DNA from: Bacteroidaceae bacterium
GTDB taxonomy: Bacteria > Bacteroidota > Bacteroidia > Bacteroidales > Bacteroidaceae
Direction: 5' to 3'
DNA length: 52,824 bases
Assembly: GCA_017622495.1 (NCBI GenBank)
Contig: JAGAQY010000018.1
Location: forward strand, 1-52,824
Both the position numbers and the translations under genes were made by a program. Positions 7,150 through 16,439 of the stretch are shown piece after piece. The notes beneath the pieces were generated by a model that saw only the letters and a list, made by a program, of their open reading frames with translations, did not search any database and was not told the DNA's origin. Each line of letters opens with the position of its first letter. Within the stretch, counting starts at the first letter, position 1.

Positions 7150-8874
7150 TCAATATACCATCTTGTATATATAGTCGTATACGAATTGCATGTCGTGGAT
7201 TTCGCCCCAGCGGTTGCCGTCGTTGTCGCGGTCGTAGAAGAGTGTGGGGAAGTCTTCGTCGATGTCGGCAGCGGTGGTGAACTTCACCTCGGCGATGGCG
7301 CCGTGGGTGCCGTCGTGAAGTGCGATGGTGAGGTGGAGGCCAAGGTCGTCACTGAAAGTGGAGCTCTCCTCGGTGCGGAACTTGATGCGGGTGACCTCAT
7401 AGCCTTCGGGGGCTTGGTAGACGGGATACTTGTCGCCGTTGGAGACGTTGTAGCGGTATACGGTGCCGCCCTCGGCAAAGAAGAGGTTCGAGGTGGTGAA
7501 CCATGCGTTGTAGGTGATGGTGCTCATGTGGGTGGGGGTGAGCCCGGTGAGCTGCTTCTCGCTGATGATGGTGTAGGCGGCCAGTGGCTCGTTCTCGGCA
7601 GGGGCACCGCGGCGCTGGGGGACTTTGCTGCCGTCGCCAATGTCTTCCATGCGGAGCTCGTAGCGGTAGTAGTGGCCGGTGGCCTCATCCTTGAAGATGA
7701 AGTAGGCGTTTTGCTGGTCGTAGCTGTCGCGATAGTTGATGTAGCCCATCACGGCGGTCATCGTGGCGGGCGAATGCTGCAGGGTGGCGAGCTTGACATG
7801 GGCATCGAGCAGGGGGCTCTGCGACATGTAGCCGGGCTTGATGGAGTTGCCTTCGTCCTTGGCAAACCCTTGGTCTTCCTTGGCGGCATAGAGGAAACGG
7901 CCATGCTTGGCATCCCATAGGAGGAAGCGGTTGTGGGTGATGGTGGCGGCGGTGATGTCGTAGTCGGTCTGATGGGGCAGGTCGGGGTTGCCCTCGCAGG
8001 CGAGGCCGGGCTTGTAGAGGGCGTGCACGTAGTTGCCTACGTATACCTCGCCCGTCTCGGTGAGTACGACCTTGTACTGGGTGTAATTGGCGGGGTCGCC
8101 CGTCTGCATGGTGCGGCGGTAGGCGAAGGTCTCGCTCTCGGGCTTGAACATCTGTTCGGAGGTGAACTTCACGTTCATGCCGTGGGGGTTGTAGCCTCGG
8201 GTATCGCCCTGGTTGCCGAAGAGAGTGAGGGTGCTGGTGGTGCCGATGTTAGCCAGATTTTCGGGGATGTTGTAATAGGTGGTATAGCCGAGGCCTGTGG
8301 CGTTCTCGTAGTGGTTGTTGTCGTTGGTGACGTGCTTGACGTCGGTGTAGATCTTGGTTTCGTTACCGATGACCTCGATGTTGCCCAGCTTGCGCTGGCC
8401 CTCCTGTCCGTGGAGTACGAAGAGGCTGTTCTTGAACAGGGGGCGTGTGGCGAGCCTGAACGAGGAGTAGTGTGAGAGGTCGGTGGAGCGGTCGTAGATC
8501 TGCAGGAAGATGTTGTACTCCATGGCTTGGCCTACGGGGAGTGTCACTTCGAGGTATCCCTTGGTGCGCAGCGTGTCGCGCACCTGTCTGCCTTGCTCAT
8601 TGGCATAGGTGCGGCACCAGTAGAAGTCCAGTTCGTCGAGGGTGGTGGCGATGGACTGCTCCACGGTGGCCTCGATACGGCGCACCCTGTCTGAGTCGTT
8701 GAGTGCCTGCTGCACCTCGATGACATCGCCTCCGGCAGCTGTTGTCGCCGAGGGGGTGAAGGTGACGGAGCGTATTTCGTTCATTGTACCTAAGGTGTAG
8801 TCGTAGTTACCTTGGTCTTTGTAGCAGCCTGTGAGCAGGAGGGCCAGCAGGAGGTAGGGGGTTATCTTTTTCAT
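7150..8874 (-). CDS. PKD-like family lipoprotein of a SusC/D locus
   Basis: The 574-residue protein starts at the ATG 8874-8872. Longer readings run back into the upstream gene, while this start gives a clean lipoprotein signal (MKKITPYLLLALLLTGCYKD; lipobox LTGC). It follows the DUF4843 gene by 19 bp. In other Bacteroidota I recall the same order SusC-SusD-DUF4843-PKD-like, where the last two are surface-exposed accessory lipoproteins of an uptake complex. An early Ig/PKD-like region (FTPSATTAAGGDVIEVQQAL) is followed by a long repeat-poor beta-rich part. The ligand cannot be told from sequence. Confidence 0.8.
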   Translation of the reverse strand: MKKITPYLLLALLLTGCYKDQGNYDYTLGTMNEIRSVTFTPSATTAAGGDVIEVQQALNDSDRVRRIEATVEQSIATTLDELDFYWCRTYANEQGRQVRDTLRTKGYLEVTLPVGQAMEYNIFLQIYDRSTDLSHYSSFRLATRPLFKNSLFVLHGQEGQRKLGNIEVIGNETKIYTDVKHVTNDNNHYENATGLGYTTYYNIPENLANIGTTSTLTLFGNQGDTRGYNPHGMNVKFTSEQMFKPESETFAYRRTMQTGDPANYTQYKVVLTETGEVYVGNYVHALYKPGLACEGNPDLPHQTDYDITAATITHNRFLLWDAKHGRFLYAAKEDQGFAKDEGNSIKPGYMSQSPLLDAHVKLATLQHSPATMTAVMGYINYRDSYDQQNAYFIFKDEATGHYYRYELRMEDIGDGSKVPQRRGAPAENEPLAAYTIISEKQLTGLTPTHMSTITYNAWFTTSNLFFAEGGTVYRYNVSNGDKYPVYQAPEGYEVTRIKFRTEESSTFSDDLGLHLTIALHDGTHGAIAEVKFTTAADIDEDFPTLFYDRDNDGNRWGEIHDMQFVYDYIYKMVY

Positions 8875-8893
8875 GAGTTTATTTCCATTAAAA

Positions 8894-10240
8894 TCACAAT
8901 TCCACTTCCGGTATATCATATCTTCGTGATGCGGGGCGCTTGTCGTTGGCGGCCTTGATGAGGCGGTAGCACTCCTTGAGGCGCTCCTCACCAACCAGCT
9001 CCTTGGTGCCCAGCGGTGTGGGGTCCCAGATGTAGGTGCCGGTTGCCGTGTCGTACATGAAGGGGAGTATGGAGGCGGCGATGAACGTGTCCGCACCATC
9101 GTCCTTCATCATGGTCTTCAGCATGAACTGGTATTTTTCGTCCTCGTAGTCGCCAAAGTATTTCTTCACGATGGCTGCTGTGCCCAGGCCGTTGGGGTCG
9201 TCCCACCAGTAGGGGATGCGTACATTGTAGTTTACATTGCTCTTCATCTCTACCCAGCAGAGGTTCCTGTATTCGGCTATGGGGTAGCCCTGAGGGGCAT
9301 AGGTGTAATACTCATTGAGCATGTAGAGCACATCGTCCTTGTGGAAGTCACTGGCCTCTTCCTGCATCTTCTGCTGGCCTGCCTCGCTGGCATAGAGGGC
9401 CGCGATGTCACGGGTGTTGGAGCCTCCGAGCATGGTGGTGAAGCGGCAGAACTTGCTGGCTCTATACATGCCCAGCTGCCCCTCATGGAGTGTCCAGAAG
9501 TAGGGCATGTGGTAGTCGGGGTAGTCGCTCTCCTTCAGGATGGGGAGGTCTACAACAATGGGCTCGGCGGGCTCTTGGGCCAACAGGGCGTTCACGGCGC
9601 TCACGTTGAGGGCGAGGATGGCGTCGAAGAGGTGCATGCCGAGATTGCTGTCGTAGAGGGTGGCATAGAACTGGTCGTTGCCGGTGTGCTGGGCGAGGAA
9701 GAAGTGCTTCTCCTTCGTCCACTGCCCCAGGTAGGTATCCATGTGGCTGTACCATACCGAGGGCATGCTGTACGACTCGGTCACGTAGAGGTTCACCTCA
9801 TCCTTGCCGGCAATGCCTGTGCCCAGGTCGCCACTACCGTCGAGGTAGATGCATATGGCGTAGGTGGAGTCCTCCTTCTCGGGTCGGCACACCTTGATGT
9901 CGATGGTCTTCTCATACTCGTTGCCGGAGAAAATGACCTCATCGATGGTGACGTCGGCCAGGGCATACCCTTCGATGGGCTTGGTCTTGATGGCGAGTGT
10001 GCGGGCCTCCTCCTTGAGGTAGCCGAGCAGTTTCACCTTGAGCGGAAGGCTCACCGTGTCGGGGTGGCCCACGATGTGGTCGCTGAAGTTGAGCACGCGC
10101 TCAAAGTCAGACGCATACCCGTAGTCGAAGTAGGCGCCGTTGGCCCCTTCGTCGTAGAAGTCGGGCTCTATCTTCTCGCAAGCTGCCAGGCCAAAGGCAA
10201 GGCACAGCAGGCAGGCTATGTGGGGAATATTCTTTCTCAT
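8894..10240 (-). CDS. DUF4843 family lipoprotein of a SusC/D locus
   Basis: The 448-residue protein has a lipoprotein signal (LAFGLAACEK). The N-terminal half is typical of DUF4843: NGAYFDYGYASDFERVLNFS, the SLPLKVKLLGYLKEEART strand pattern, and IDEVIFSGNEYEKTIDIKVC. It starts 12 bp after SusD stops and is followed closely by the PKD-like gene, so the three are surely co-transcribed. It is expected on the outer surface next to SusD. Function is otherwise unknown. Confidence 0.85.
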   Translation of the reverse strand: MRKNIPHIACLLCLAFGLAACEKIEPDFYDEGANGAYFDYGYASDFERVLNFSDHIVGHPDTVSLPLKVKLLGYLKEEARTLAIKTKPIEGYALADVTIDEVIFSGNEYEKTIDIKVCRPEKEDSTYAICIYLDGSGDLGTGIAGKDEVNLYVTESYSMPSVWYSHMDTYLGQWTKEKHFFLAQHTGNDQFYATLYDSNLGMHLFDAILALNVSAVNALLAQEPAEPIVVDLPILKESDYPDYHMPYFWTLHEGQLGMYRASKFCRFTTMLGGSNTRDIAALYASEAGQQKMQEEASDFHKDDVLYMLNEYYTYAPQGYPIAEYRNLCWVEMKSNVNYNVRIPYWWDDPNGLGTAAIVKKYFGDYEDEKYQFMLKTMMKDDGADTFIAASILPFMYDTATGTYIWDPTPLGTKELVGEERLKECYRLIKAANDKRPASRRYDIPEVEL

Positions 10241-10252
10241 AGTGTCACATGT

Positions 10253-11725
10253 TTATGCTTTGGGGATGATGGTATTGTCATTGTCGGCAGACTTCTCGCT
10301 GTTTTCGCCGTCCTCCTCATTCTCTTGTGTCCAGCCATACTCGACCTCGGCATCGGGGAGGGGGAAGATGAAGTTTTCCTCCACGAGCGTCACCTCGGGG
10401 CAATGGGTGAGGGTGCCTGTGAGGCCGTGGCTCTTGAGGAACCAGAAGTACTGTCCCTCGCCGTAGAACTCCTTGCGGTACTCGCGGTTGAGGGCTGCAA
10501 TGCGTTGCTCGGGGGTGTCGCAGGTTACGTCCTTGGCCTTCGAGATGCCACGCTTGTTGCGCACGGTATTGATATAGGTGGCTGCCTGGCGATTGTCCTC
10601 GGTGGACTCGCAGGCGATGTAGTACATCTCGGGCAGGCGGATGAGGGGGATGACCTCATTGTCGTTGTCGATATACTTGAGCGATATGGCATATTGCAAT
10701 TCGTTGTTGCGGTGGAAGGCGGTGCCCTGGGCACGCATGTCCTCGCTCTCGGAGCCTACTGTCTCGTACAGGGCGTTGAGGGTGGAGATGTCGAGGTAGT
10801 ACTTGGTGTTCATCTTCTCGCCATAGGCAAAGTAGGCTGAGAGGTTGTCTTCAAGCTCGTGCATGCTGAGTCCGCAGATGACCTCGCGCGAGAGTATGGG
10901 GTCGTTGCTGTTGCCGCTCTGCAGGGCAAGTCCGCACTCGTCGATGACCATCCGGGCATAGAGGGCTGCGCTGTCGCGGATGCCGGCATAGTTGTATACG
11001 CGGGCAAGGAGGGCACCCACGGCGTGATAGTTGAAGCGGAACTGGCGGTCGTTGGTAGGGTCGCTCAGGTTGAGCTCCTTCTCGTAGCTCATGCACTCGC
11101 GTGCCTCGTGCAGGTCGCTGAGGATGCGGCTCACCACCTCGCCGGCGGCGAGCAGGGGTTGCTTGGAGTGGTCGGCCACGGTGCGGTAGGGCATGCACTT
11201 GACGCTCTTGGCCTCATCGCTGGCGGCATAGTGCATGGGGCCCCATCCGCGCAGGAGGTCGAAGTGGAGGTAGGCACGCATGGCAAGTGCCTCGCCACGT
11301 ATCATGCTGCGGGTGGTGGGGTCGGTGAGCACGGTAGCGCCATTGAGGTCCCACCACTTGAGCAGGTTGTTGGCATTGGCGATGATGTGGTACTGTGCCT
11401 GCCAGGTGTTGGCGAGCACTCCCTTGGTGTTGTAGGCACCGCTGGTCTCGCGGTCGTAGATGTAGACGCTGTTGCGGTCGGTGGTGCCGTCGGGGAGCTT
11501 GTCGTAGAACTGTGCCAGCTGCTCGGGGAGCCCGAAGCTGAGGTTCTTGCCGTAGGTGTTCTCTTCGGTCATGGAGATGTAGAGGCCTGCGAGGGCGCTC
11601 GTGAATCCATTCTCGGTGGTGAAGAGCTCCTTGGCGGGCACATCGGTGTTGGGCATTACATCGAGCCACTTCTCACACGAGATGAGGGTGAGCAGGGCGA
11701 TGAGGAGGTATGTGGTTCTTTTCAT
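10253..11725 (-). CDS. SusD/RagB family nutrient-binding lipoprotein
   Basis: The 490-residue protein has a lipobox (LLTLISCEKW) and the classic SusD features: LDVMPNTDVPAKELFTTENG near the N-terminus, TPR-like helices with GEALAMRAYLHFDLLRGWGP at ~145-165, and a C-terminal RLPEMYYIACESTEDNRQA and EFYGEGQYFWFLKSHG block. It forms the lid of the SusC transporter on the cell surface. The gap to SusC (~100 bp) contains two kinds of tandem repeat. Substrate is unknown; no glycoside hydrolase lies in this locus, so a peptide or an acylated ligand is possible. Confidence 0.93.
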   Translation of the reverse strand: MKRTTYLLIALLTLISCEKWLDVMPNTDVPAKELFTTENGFTSALAGLYISMTEENTYGKNLSFGLPEQLAQFYDKLPDGTTDRNSVYIYDRETSGAYNTKGVLANTWQAQYHIIANANNLLKWWDLNGATVLTDPTTRSMIRGEALAMRAYLHFDLLRGWGPMHYAASDEAKSVKCMPYRTVADHSKQPLLAAGEVVSRILSDLHEARECMSYEKELNLSDPTNDRQFRFNYHAVGALLARVYNYAGIRDSAALYARMVIDECGLALQSGNSNDPILSREVICGLSMHELEDNLSAYFAYGEKMNTKYYLDISTLNALYETVGSESEDMRAQGTAFHRNNELQYAISLKYIDNDNEVIPLIRLPEMYYIACESTEDNRQAATYINTVRNKRGISKAKDVTCDTPEQRIAALNREYRKEFYGEGQYFWFLKSHGLTGTLTHCPEVTLVEENFIFPLPDAEVEYGWTQENEEDGENSEKSADNDNTIIPKA

Positions 11726-11757
11726 TTTTATATAATATGGTTGTTGTTCTTTTTTTT

Positions 11758-11830
11758 CTAGGGTCTCCTAGGGTTTCCTAGGGTTTCCTAGGCTCTAAAC
11801 ACTAAACACTAAACTCTAAACACTAAACTC
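11758..11830. repeat. Tandem 10-mer and 7-mer arrays between susC and susD
   Basis: Three units of CTAGGGTYTC (11758-11787, plus CTAGG) are followed by five heptamers TAAACAC/TAAACTC (11796-11830). The last heptamer runs into the SusC stop codon. Similar 10-mers occur at 47681-47715. Confidence 0.85.
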
Positions 11831-14800
11831 AACGGAACATTATCGACATCGACAGCGTGTAGGAGCGTGCGAAGGGGTAGTCGAGGCCGCGCTCCATGCG
11901 TATGCGCGAGAGACGGGCTATGTCGTTGGTAGTGAAGTTGAGCGACAGCACGTCGATGCTGGCCTTGCTCAGCGCCTTGAAGTCCTCGCCGGTGAAGCGG
12001 TAGCCCACGCTCATGGTGGCCAGGCGCACCTCGTTGTCGTTCATGATGAAGCGGGTGCTGGCGGGTGTGTTGGCTCCTGTGGGGCTGAAGCCTACGTAGG
12101 AGGTCACGTCGCCGGGGCGCTCCCAACGTCCCTGTCCGGCACGGTTGTCGAGGTTGTAGGCCACGTTCTGGTTCTCAATCTTGTCGGCAAGGGTCTGATT
12201 GTAGACGATGCCACCATATTTATAGGTGAAGCCGAGGGTGCATGAGAGGTCTTTCCAGTTGATGCTCGATGAGAGTGTGCCGCTCACCGTGGGGGTGGTT
12301 TCGCCTACGGCTACCTTGTCGTTGGCATCCCACACGAAGGTCTTGGTGCCGTCGCGCTTGAGGTACACCTCCTTGCCGGTGACGGGGTCGACACCGAGCG
12401 AGCGCACCACGTAGAGGGTGGTGGTAGACTCGCCCTCGCGGTACTGGGGCAGGGGTGCTCCGGGCGACTTCATCTGCTCTTCGTTGACCTTCTTGAGGTA
12501 GTCGGAGAGCTTGAGTATGCGGTTGCGGTTGTGGTTGGCATTGGCGTTGATGGTCCAGAAGAACTCCTTGCGCAGGTTCTGCATGGCGATGATGTTGAGC
12601 GATGCGTCGAAGCCGCGGTTCTGCAGTTCACCGGCGTTCATCACCATGGATGAGAATCCCGTCGAGGGAGCCAGGTCGTAGTTGGTGAGCAGCTCCTTGG
12701 TGATGTTGTTGTAGTAGTTGAAGGTGGTGTTGATGCGGTTTTTCCAGAAGCCGAAGTCGAGCGAGAGGCTGGTGTTGTGGGTCTTGGCCCAGCCCAGCTC
12801 GGCATTGTTGAGTCCGCTCAGCAGGGCGCCCAGCACGGGGAACGACTGGTAGGGGCGCATGGTGCCGGCAAAGGAGTAGTACTCTATGGCATCGGCGGGG
12901 CTGAAGTTCTGTTCGCCGGTGATACCGTAGCTGGCACGCAGCACGAGGTTCGACAGGTAGCCCTGCAGCCACTTCTCATTGTGGGCATTCCATCGTCCGC
13001 CCACCGACCAGAAGGGTACGAGGTCGTGCTTGGCATAGCGCGACGAGGCTTCACCGCTGAGGTTGAAGTCGGCAGAGTAGCGGTTGTCGTAGCTATAGGA
13101 GAACTGCCCGATGAGGCCTATCGAGCGTGAGATGTTCTCGCTTCCGATGTTGCTCATGTTGGTTTCCATCTTGTTGCCGAAGATGAAGTCGTCCATGTGG
13201 GCATCGGGGTAGCCGGTAGCCGAGAGGTTGACGTAGTCGTTGCGGTCTTCGCTGATGGTCCAGTTGGCAAAGGTGCTGAAGAGGTGCTTGCCCAGCACGA
13301 GGTTGTAGTTGATACCCAGGTTGCTCGACCACGATGTCATCTCTCCGGTGCTCTTGAAGTAGCTTCCCTTGCGTGTGAGGTCGTCCTCAAGCTCGAAGCT
13401 GGTGTGGTCGGCGGGGAGGAACTTGTCGGTGCCTGCCATGCCGCGTGTGTAGGAGAGCTGCTCGGTGATGCGCAGGTTGCGCAGCACCATGTATTCGAGG
13501 TTGAGGCTGGTGGTCATGTTGAGGCTGTTGTTGAGGTCCTTGATACCCAAGGTGGCATCGTACAGCGGATTAGTGATGACGGTGCTCTGTCCGCTCACGG
13601 TATTGTTGTCGAGCACTTTCTGCTGGTTGCCGTTGGCATCTTCGGGGATGTAATAGGGGTTCAGGCGGGTGTATTGCGAGAACGAGCCGTAGGGCGAGTT
13701 GCTGCTGTTCGACTCGTTGAGGCTTACGTTGGCTCGCATGATGAACTTCTCCTTCATGTAGCTCATGTTGAAGTTGACTCCCTTGGTGTTGTTTGCCGAC
13801 TCTTTCATGACACCGGGCTGCATGGCTGCATTGATGTCGAGGCTGTAGCGGAACACCTCGGTACCGCCCGATACGCTGGCCGAGTGGCGGTGCTGGAAGG
13901 CTGTGCGCAGGGGTTTCGAGAGCCAGTAGGTGTCGACTCCGCCCAGCACGTTGCGGCGATACCTGTTGTATAGGTTCATGTCGCTTGCACTGCCTGGGTT
14001 GTATAGTCCGGCACGCCATTCGGTGTCGAGTTTCGTGGCGGCGTCCATCATGTTGTAGTCGGTGAGGTCGGGTGTCTGCACGGTCATCGTGCCGTTGTAC
14101 GACACTGAGAGGTCGCCGTCGGGGGCTACCTTGGTCTCTACCACTACCACGCCGTTGGCTGCACGCGAGCCGTATACCGATGTGGCGGCAGCGTCCTTGA
14201 GTATGGTGATGGTCTCTACGCGCTCGGGGTCGAGGTCGAGGATGCGGCTCATGGGCACGATGAATCCGTCGAGCACGAAGAGCGGTGTGTTGGGACGGCT
14301 CGATACGTTGTCGAGCATGAGGTCCATGCTGTTCATCGACTTGGTGCCGAGCGACTGGTCGCCACGTATCTGGAAGTCGGGCTCGGCGTTGGGATCGGAG
14401 CCTGTCTTGTTGTTTTCGATGACCTTGAAGCTGGGGTCGAAGAACTGCAATCCCTTGAGGATGTTCGTGGGGCTCATCTTTCGCAACGCATCGCCCTTGA
14501 CCTCCACGTAGTTACCCGTGAAGCTGTTCTTGTTGCGTCGGCTGATACCGGTGACCACCACGTCGTCGAGCTCGATACTGGGTTTCAGCTCTATGATGAG
14601 GCTATGCTCCTCCTTTGTAATCTGCTTTGACACAGCTTCGTAGCCTATGTAGGATATGCTGACGGACTCCTTCTTGCCCACGCGTATGCTGAACTTGCCG
14701 TCGATGTCGGTGATGCATCCGCGGGCACCCTTGTCCTTGCCTGTGCCGTCGGTGATGAGCACTGTGGCGCCTATGAGGGGGTCGCCCGTGGCTTTGTCGA

Positions 14801-15167
14801 TGACCTGTCCCGAGACGTTGAGTTCTACCTTGTCGGAGGCAAACTGCTGGTCGGGCTCTACGATGATCTGGCCTTCACCTTCGTAGCGTATCACCACGTT
14901 CTGGTTGCCAATGAGTTCGCCCAGCACCTTGTCGAGCGGTTTGTCCTTGACGGCGATGCTCGTAGGCTTGTTGATGTTCCATAGCGACACATCCTGCAGG
15001 GTAATCTTGGCGCCTGCAGCGTCGGCTACCATCTCGAGCACCTTACCCAAGGGCTGGTTGCTCACCCTGAGGGTCACGGGCTTGTCTTTCCATTCCGTCT
15101 GCGCCAACGTGGGAACGCTCCACGCAAGCAGGACGGCGGCGATGAGTATTTTGTGGAATGATTTCAT
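11829..15167 (-). CDS. SusC/RagA family TonB-linked outer-membrane transporter with STN domain
   Basis: The 1112-residue protein has a signal peptide (~1-22) and an STN domain (~27-105: VTLRVSNQPLGKVLEMVADA). A carboxypeptidase-regulatory-like domain follows (~115-200: NVSGQVIDKATGDPLIGATV), then a plug with the SusC-type box (GSRAANGVVVVETK), then the beta-barrel. An STN domain usually means the transporter signals through an anti-sigma/ECF pair, yet no such pair adjoins this locus; the nearest is at 4.1-5.4 kb and may be unrelated. The stop codon lies at the edge of the heptamer array. It pairs with SusD downstream. Confidence 0.93.
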   Translation of the reverse strand: MKSFHKILIAAVLLAWSVPTLAQTEWKDKPVTLRVSNQPLGKVLEMVADAAGAKITLQDVSLWNINKPTSIAVKDKPLDKVLGELIGNQNVVIRYEGEGQIIVEPDQQFASDKVELNVSGQVIDKATGDPLIGATVLITDGTGKDKGARGCITDIDGKFSIRVGKKESVSISYIGYEAVSKQITKEEHSLIIELKPSIELDDVVVTGISRRNKNSFTGNYVEVKGDALRKMSPTNILKGLQFFDPSFKVIENNKTGSDPNAEPDFQIRGDQSLGTKSMNSMDLMLDNVSSRPNTPLFVLDGFIVPMSRILDLDPERVETITILKDAAATSVYGSRAANGVVVVETKVAPDGDLSVSYNGTMTVQTPDLTDYNMMDAATKLDTEWRAGLYNPGSASDMNLYNRYRRNVLGGVDTYWLSKPLRTAFQHRHSASVSGGTEVFRYSLDINAAMQPGVMKESANNTKGVNFNMSYMKEKFIMRANVSLNESNSSNSPYGSFSQYTRLNPYYIPEDANGNQQKVLDNNTVSGQSTVITNPLYDATLGIKDLNNSLNMTTSLNLEYMVLRNLRITEQLSYTRGMAGTDKFLPADHTSFELEDDLTRKGSYFKSTGEMTSWSSNLGINYNLVLGKHLFSTFANWTISEDRNDYVNLSATGYPDAHMDDFIFGNKMETNMSNIGSENISRSIGLIGQFSYSYDNRYSADFNLSGEASSRYAKHDLVPFWSVGGRWNAHNEKWLQGYLSNLVLRASYGITGEQNFSPADAIEYYSFAGTMRPYQSFPVLGALLSGLNNAELGWAKTHNTSLSLDFGFWKNRINTTFNYYNNITKELLTNYDLAPSTGFSSMVMNAGELQNRGFDASLNIIAMQNLRKEFFWTINANANHNRNRILKLSDYLKKVNEEQMKSPGAPLPQYREGESTTTLYVVRSLGVDPVTGKEVYLKRDGTKTFVWDANDKVAVGETTPTVSGTLSSSINWKDLSCTLGFTYKYGGIVYNQTLADKIENQNVAYNLDNRAGQGRWERPGDVTSYVGFSPTGANTPASTRFIMNDNEVRLATMSVGYRFTGEDFKALSKASIDVLSLNFTTNDIARLSRIRMERGLDYPFARSYTLSMSIMFR

Positions 15168-15180
15168 AATTATTTTTTTG

Positions 15181-15350
15181 TAGTTGAGGAGTTAAAGGGA
15201 GTTAGTCGCTCAGCTCCTTTGGGAGATAAAGGCCAATAGCTTTTACGCGCGTAAGGACATTTGCCTTTGGCCCCTACGGGCGGCGACCTAAAGGTTGGCA
15301 TTTAACTCCATTTATCTCCTTTTAACTTCTTTATCTCCTTAATTTCTAAA
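15181..15350. repeat. Imperfect palindromic repeat upstream of susC
   Basis: GAGTTAAAGGGAGTTAG on the left is mirrored by AACTCCATTTATCTCC on the right. AAAGGCCA, ACGCGCGT and TTGCCTTTGG form inner palindromes. It fills the 187-bp gap between SusC and the TlpA-N-like gene. No promoter could be singled out inside it. Confidence 0.55.
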
Positions 15351-15354
15351 AAAA

Positions 15355-16326
15355 CTACTGCAGCAGCATCTCCAGTATCCCCTTGTGGAATGTGCTGGTA
15401 TTATACTTCTCTATATAGTCCTTGTACAGTGCGTCGGCACGCTCTATCTCCTTGCCGTTCATGATGAAGTTGCGCAGCAGGGTATACAGCACATAGTCGC
15501 GCAGGTCGCCTTCGTAGCAGGCCACGAGTTCCCGGTACATGTCCTCCATCTTCGTGGGCATGGCATACTGCTCGCCCTTGGCCTTGGCTGCCTTCTCGTT
15601 CTGGTAGAAGCAGTAGCGCATCAGCAGGCTCGCATATTCGGGGCAGCGCAGCGCCTCCTTGTCGGTGCGCAGGGTATAGCCCTCGGCAATGCTCCAGTAG
15701 TCGCCTATCTCCTGCTCGGCGAGCGAGAGTCCGCGGGTGCTCTCATACATCACCGGGTACTCGATGAACGACATGTATACGTCGTAGTCGATGATGGCGC
15801 GCGCGTAGTTCTTGGCCTCCTCGCTTGCCTGGCTCTTCTCGATGAGTGCCGTGGCCTTCTCCATCAGTGTGCGTGCATCGTCGATACGTGTCTTCGGCTT
15901 GATGTCGAGCACTACACAGCCCAGCAGGTCGCTGCGGTAGCGCATGCTGCGCTTCAGGTTGTCGATGCTCTTGAGCAGGCGGTTGTTGTGTACCGCACGT
16001 TCGGTGCCGCTATAGTCCACCTTGGCATTCTTGCCCTCGTAGTTCATCTCCACGTGCAGGCTGTCGCCCGGGAGCAGCATCACTGTCGTGCGCCCATTGA
16101 TGGTGAGGCACATCAGCCCTTCGCACTCGAAGCTGTAGAGGTGCTCCTCGCCGGGGTTCGTGTGAAACTCGGCCGCTATGAGCGGTGTCTGCAGACAGTC
16201 GAAATACACCATCTCCTGCTGATAGCCATACACTTGTGCGCTCAGCACGGCTTTCTCCTGAGCTGCCACCGTCGTATGCAGGGCTGCGCCCATGGCCAGC
16301 AACGCTGCGAATATACTCTTTCTCAT
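15355..16326 (-). CDS. Secreted protein like the N-terminal part of TlpA-family proteins, no thioredoxin domain
   Basis: The start at MRKSIFAALLAMGAALHTTV (ATG 16326, or 16329) gives a good signal peptide and a chain of 323-324 residues. The strand pattern at ~25-110 (AQVYGYQQEMVYFDCLQTP ... MLLPGDSLHVEMNYEG) is like the DUF4369-type N-terminal domain of Bacteroidota thiol-disulfide proteins, followed by a helical region (LMEKATALIEKSQASEEAKN). The thioredoxin domain with CxxC that normally ends such proteins is absent and the chain simply stops. Its place between an esterase and SusC/D suggests a role in the same uptake system. Function is not known. Confidence 0.7.
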   Translation of the reverse strand: MRKSIFAALLAMGAALHTTVAAQEKAVLSAQVYGYQQEMVYFDCLQTPLIAAEFHTNPGEEHLYSFECEGLMCLTINGRTTVMLLPGDSLHVEMNYEGKNAKVDYSGTERAVHNNRLLKSIDNLKRSMRYRSDLLGCVVLDIKPKTRIDDARTLMEKATALIEKSQASEEAKNYARAIIDYDVYMSFIEYPVMYESTRGLSLAEQEIGDYWSIAEGYTLRTDKEALRCPEYASLLMRYCFYQNEKAAKAKGEQYAMPTKMEDMYRELVACYEGDLRDYVLYTLLRNFIMNGKEIERADALYKDYIEKYNTSTFHKGILEMLLQ

Positions 16327-16439
16327 CATATCAGTTGTGTGTTTATTGTTAAAATCCAAATTTTACTTAATCAAGGCAAATATACGATAATTGTATGTAA
16401 TGGCCGTCAATATATACCTAAAAAAACTTAACACAGATG

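Noticed and set aside
8875..9099. A longer N-terminus for the PKD-like lipoprotein
   Set aside because: It would overlap the DUF4843 gene and remove the lipoprotein signal from the N-terminus.
9341..10840. A 499-codon plus-strand frame across DUF4843 and SusD genes
   Set aside because: It is antisense to two well-supported lipoprotein genes, is low in complexity (Val/Gly/Leu-rich), and has no ribosome site.
11758..11792. The CTAGG 10-mer array as a terminator or attenuator between susC and susD
   Set aside because: It is a direct repeat of short palindromes without a stable long stem; an effect on SusC/SusD ratio is possible but not shown.
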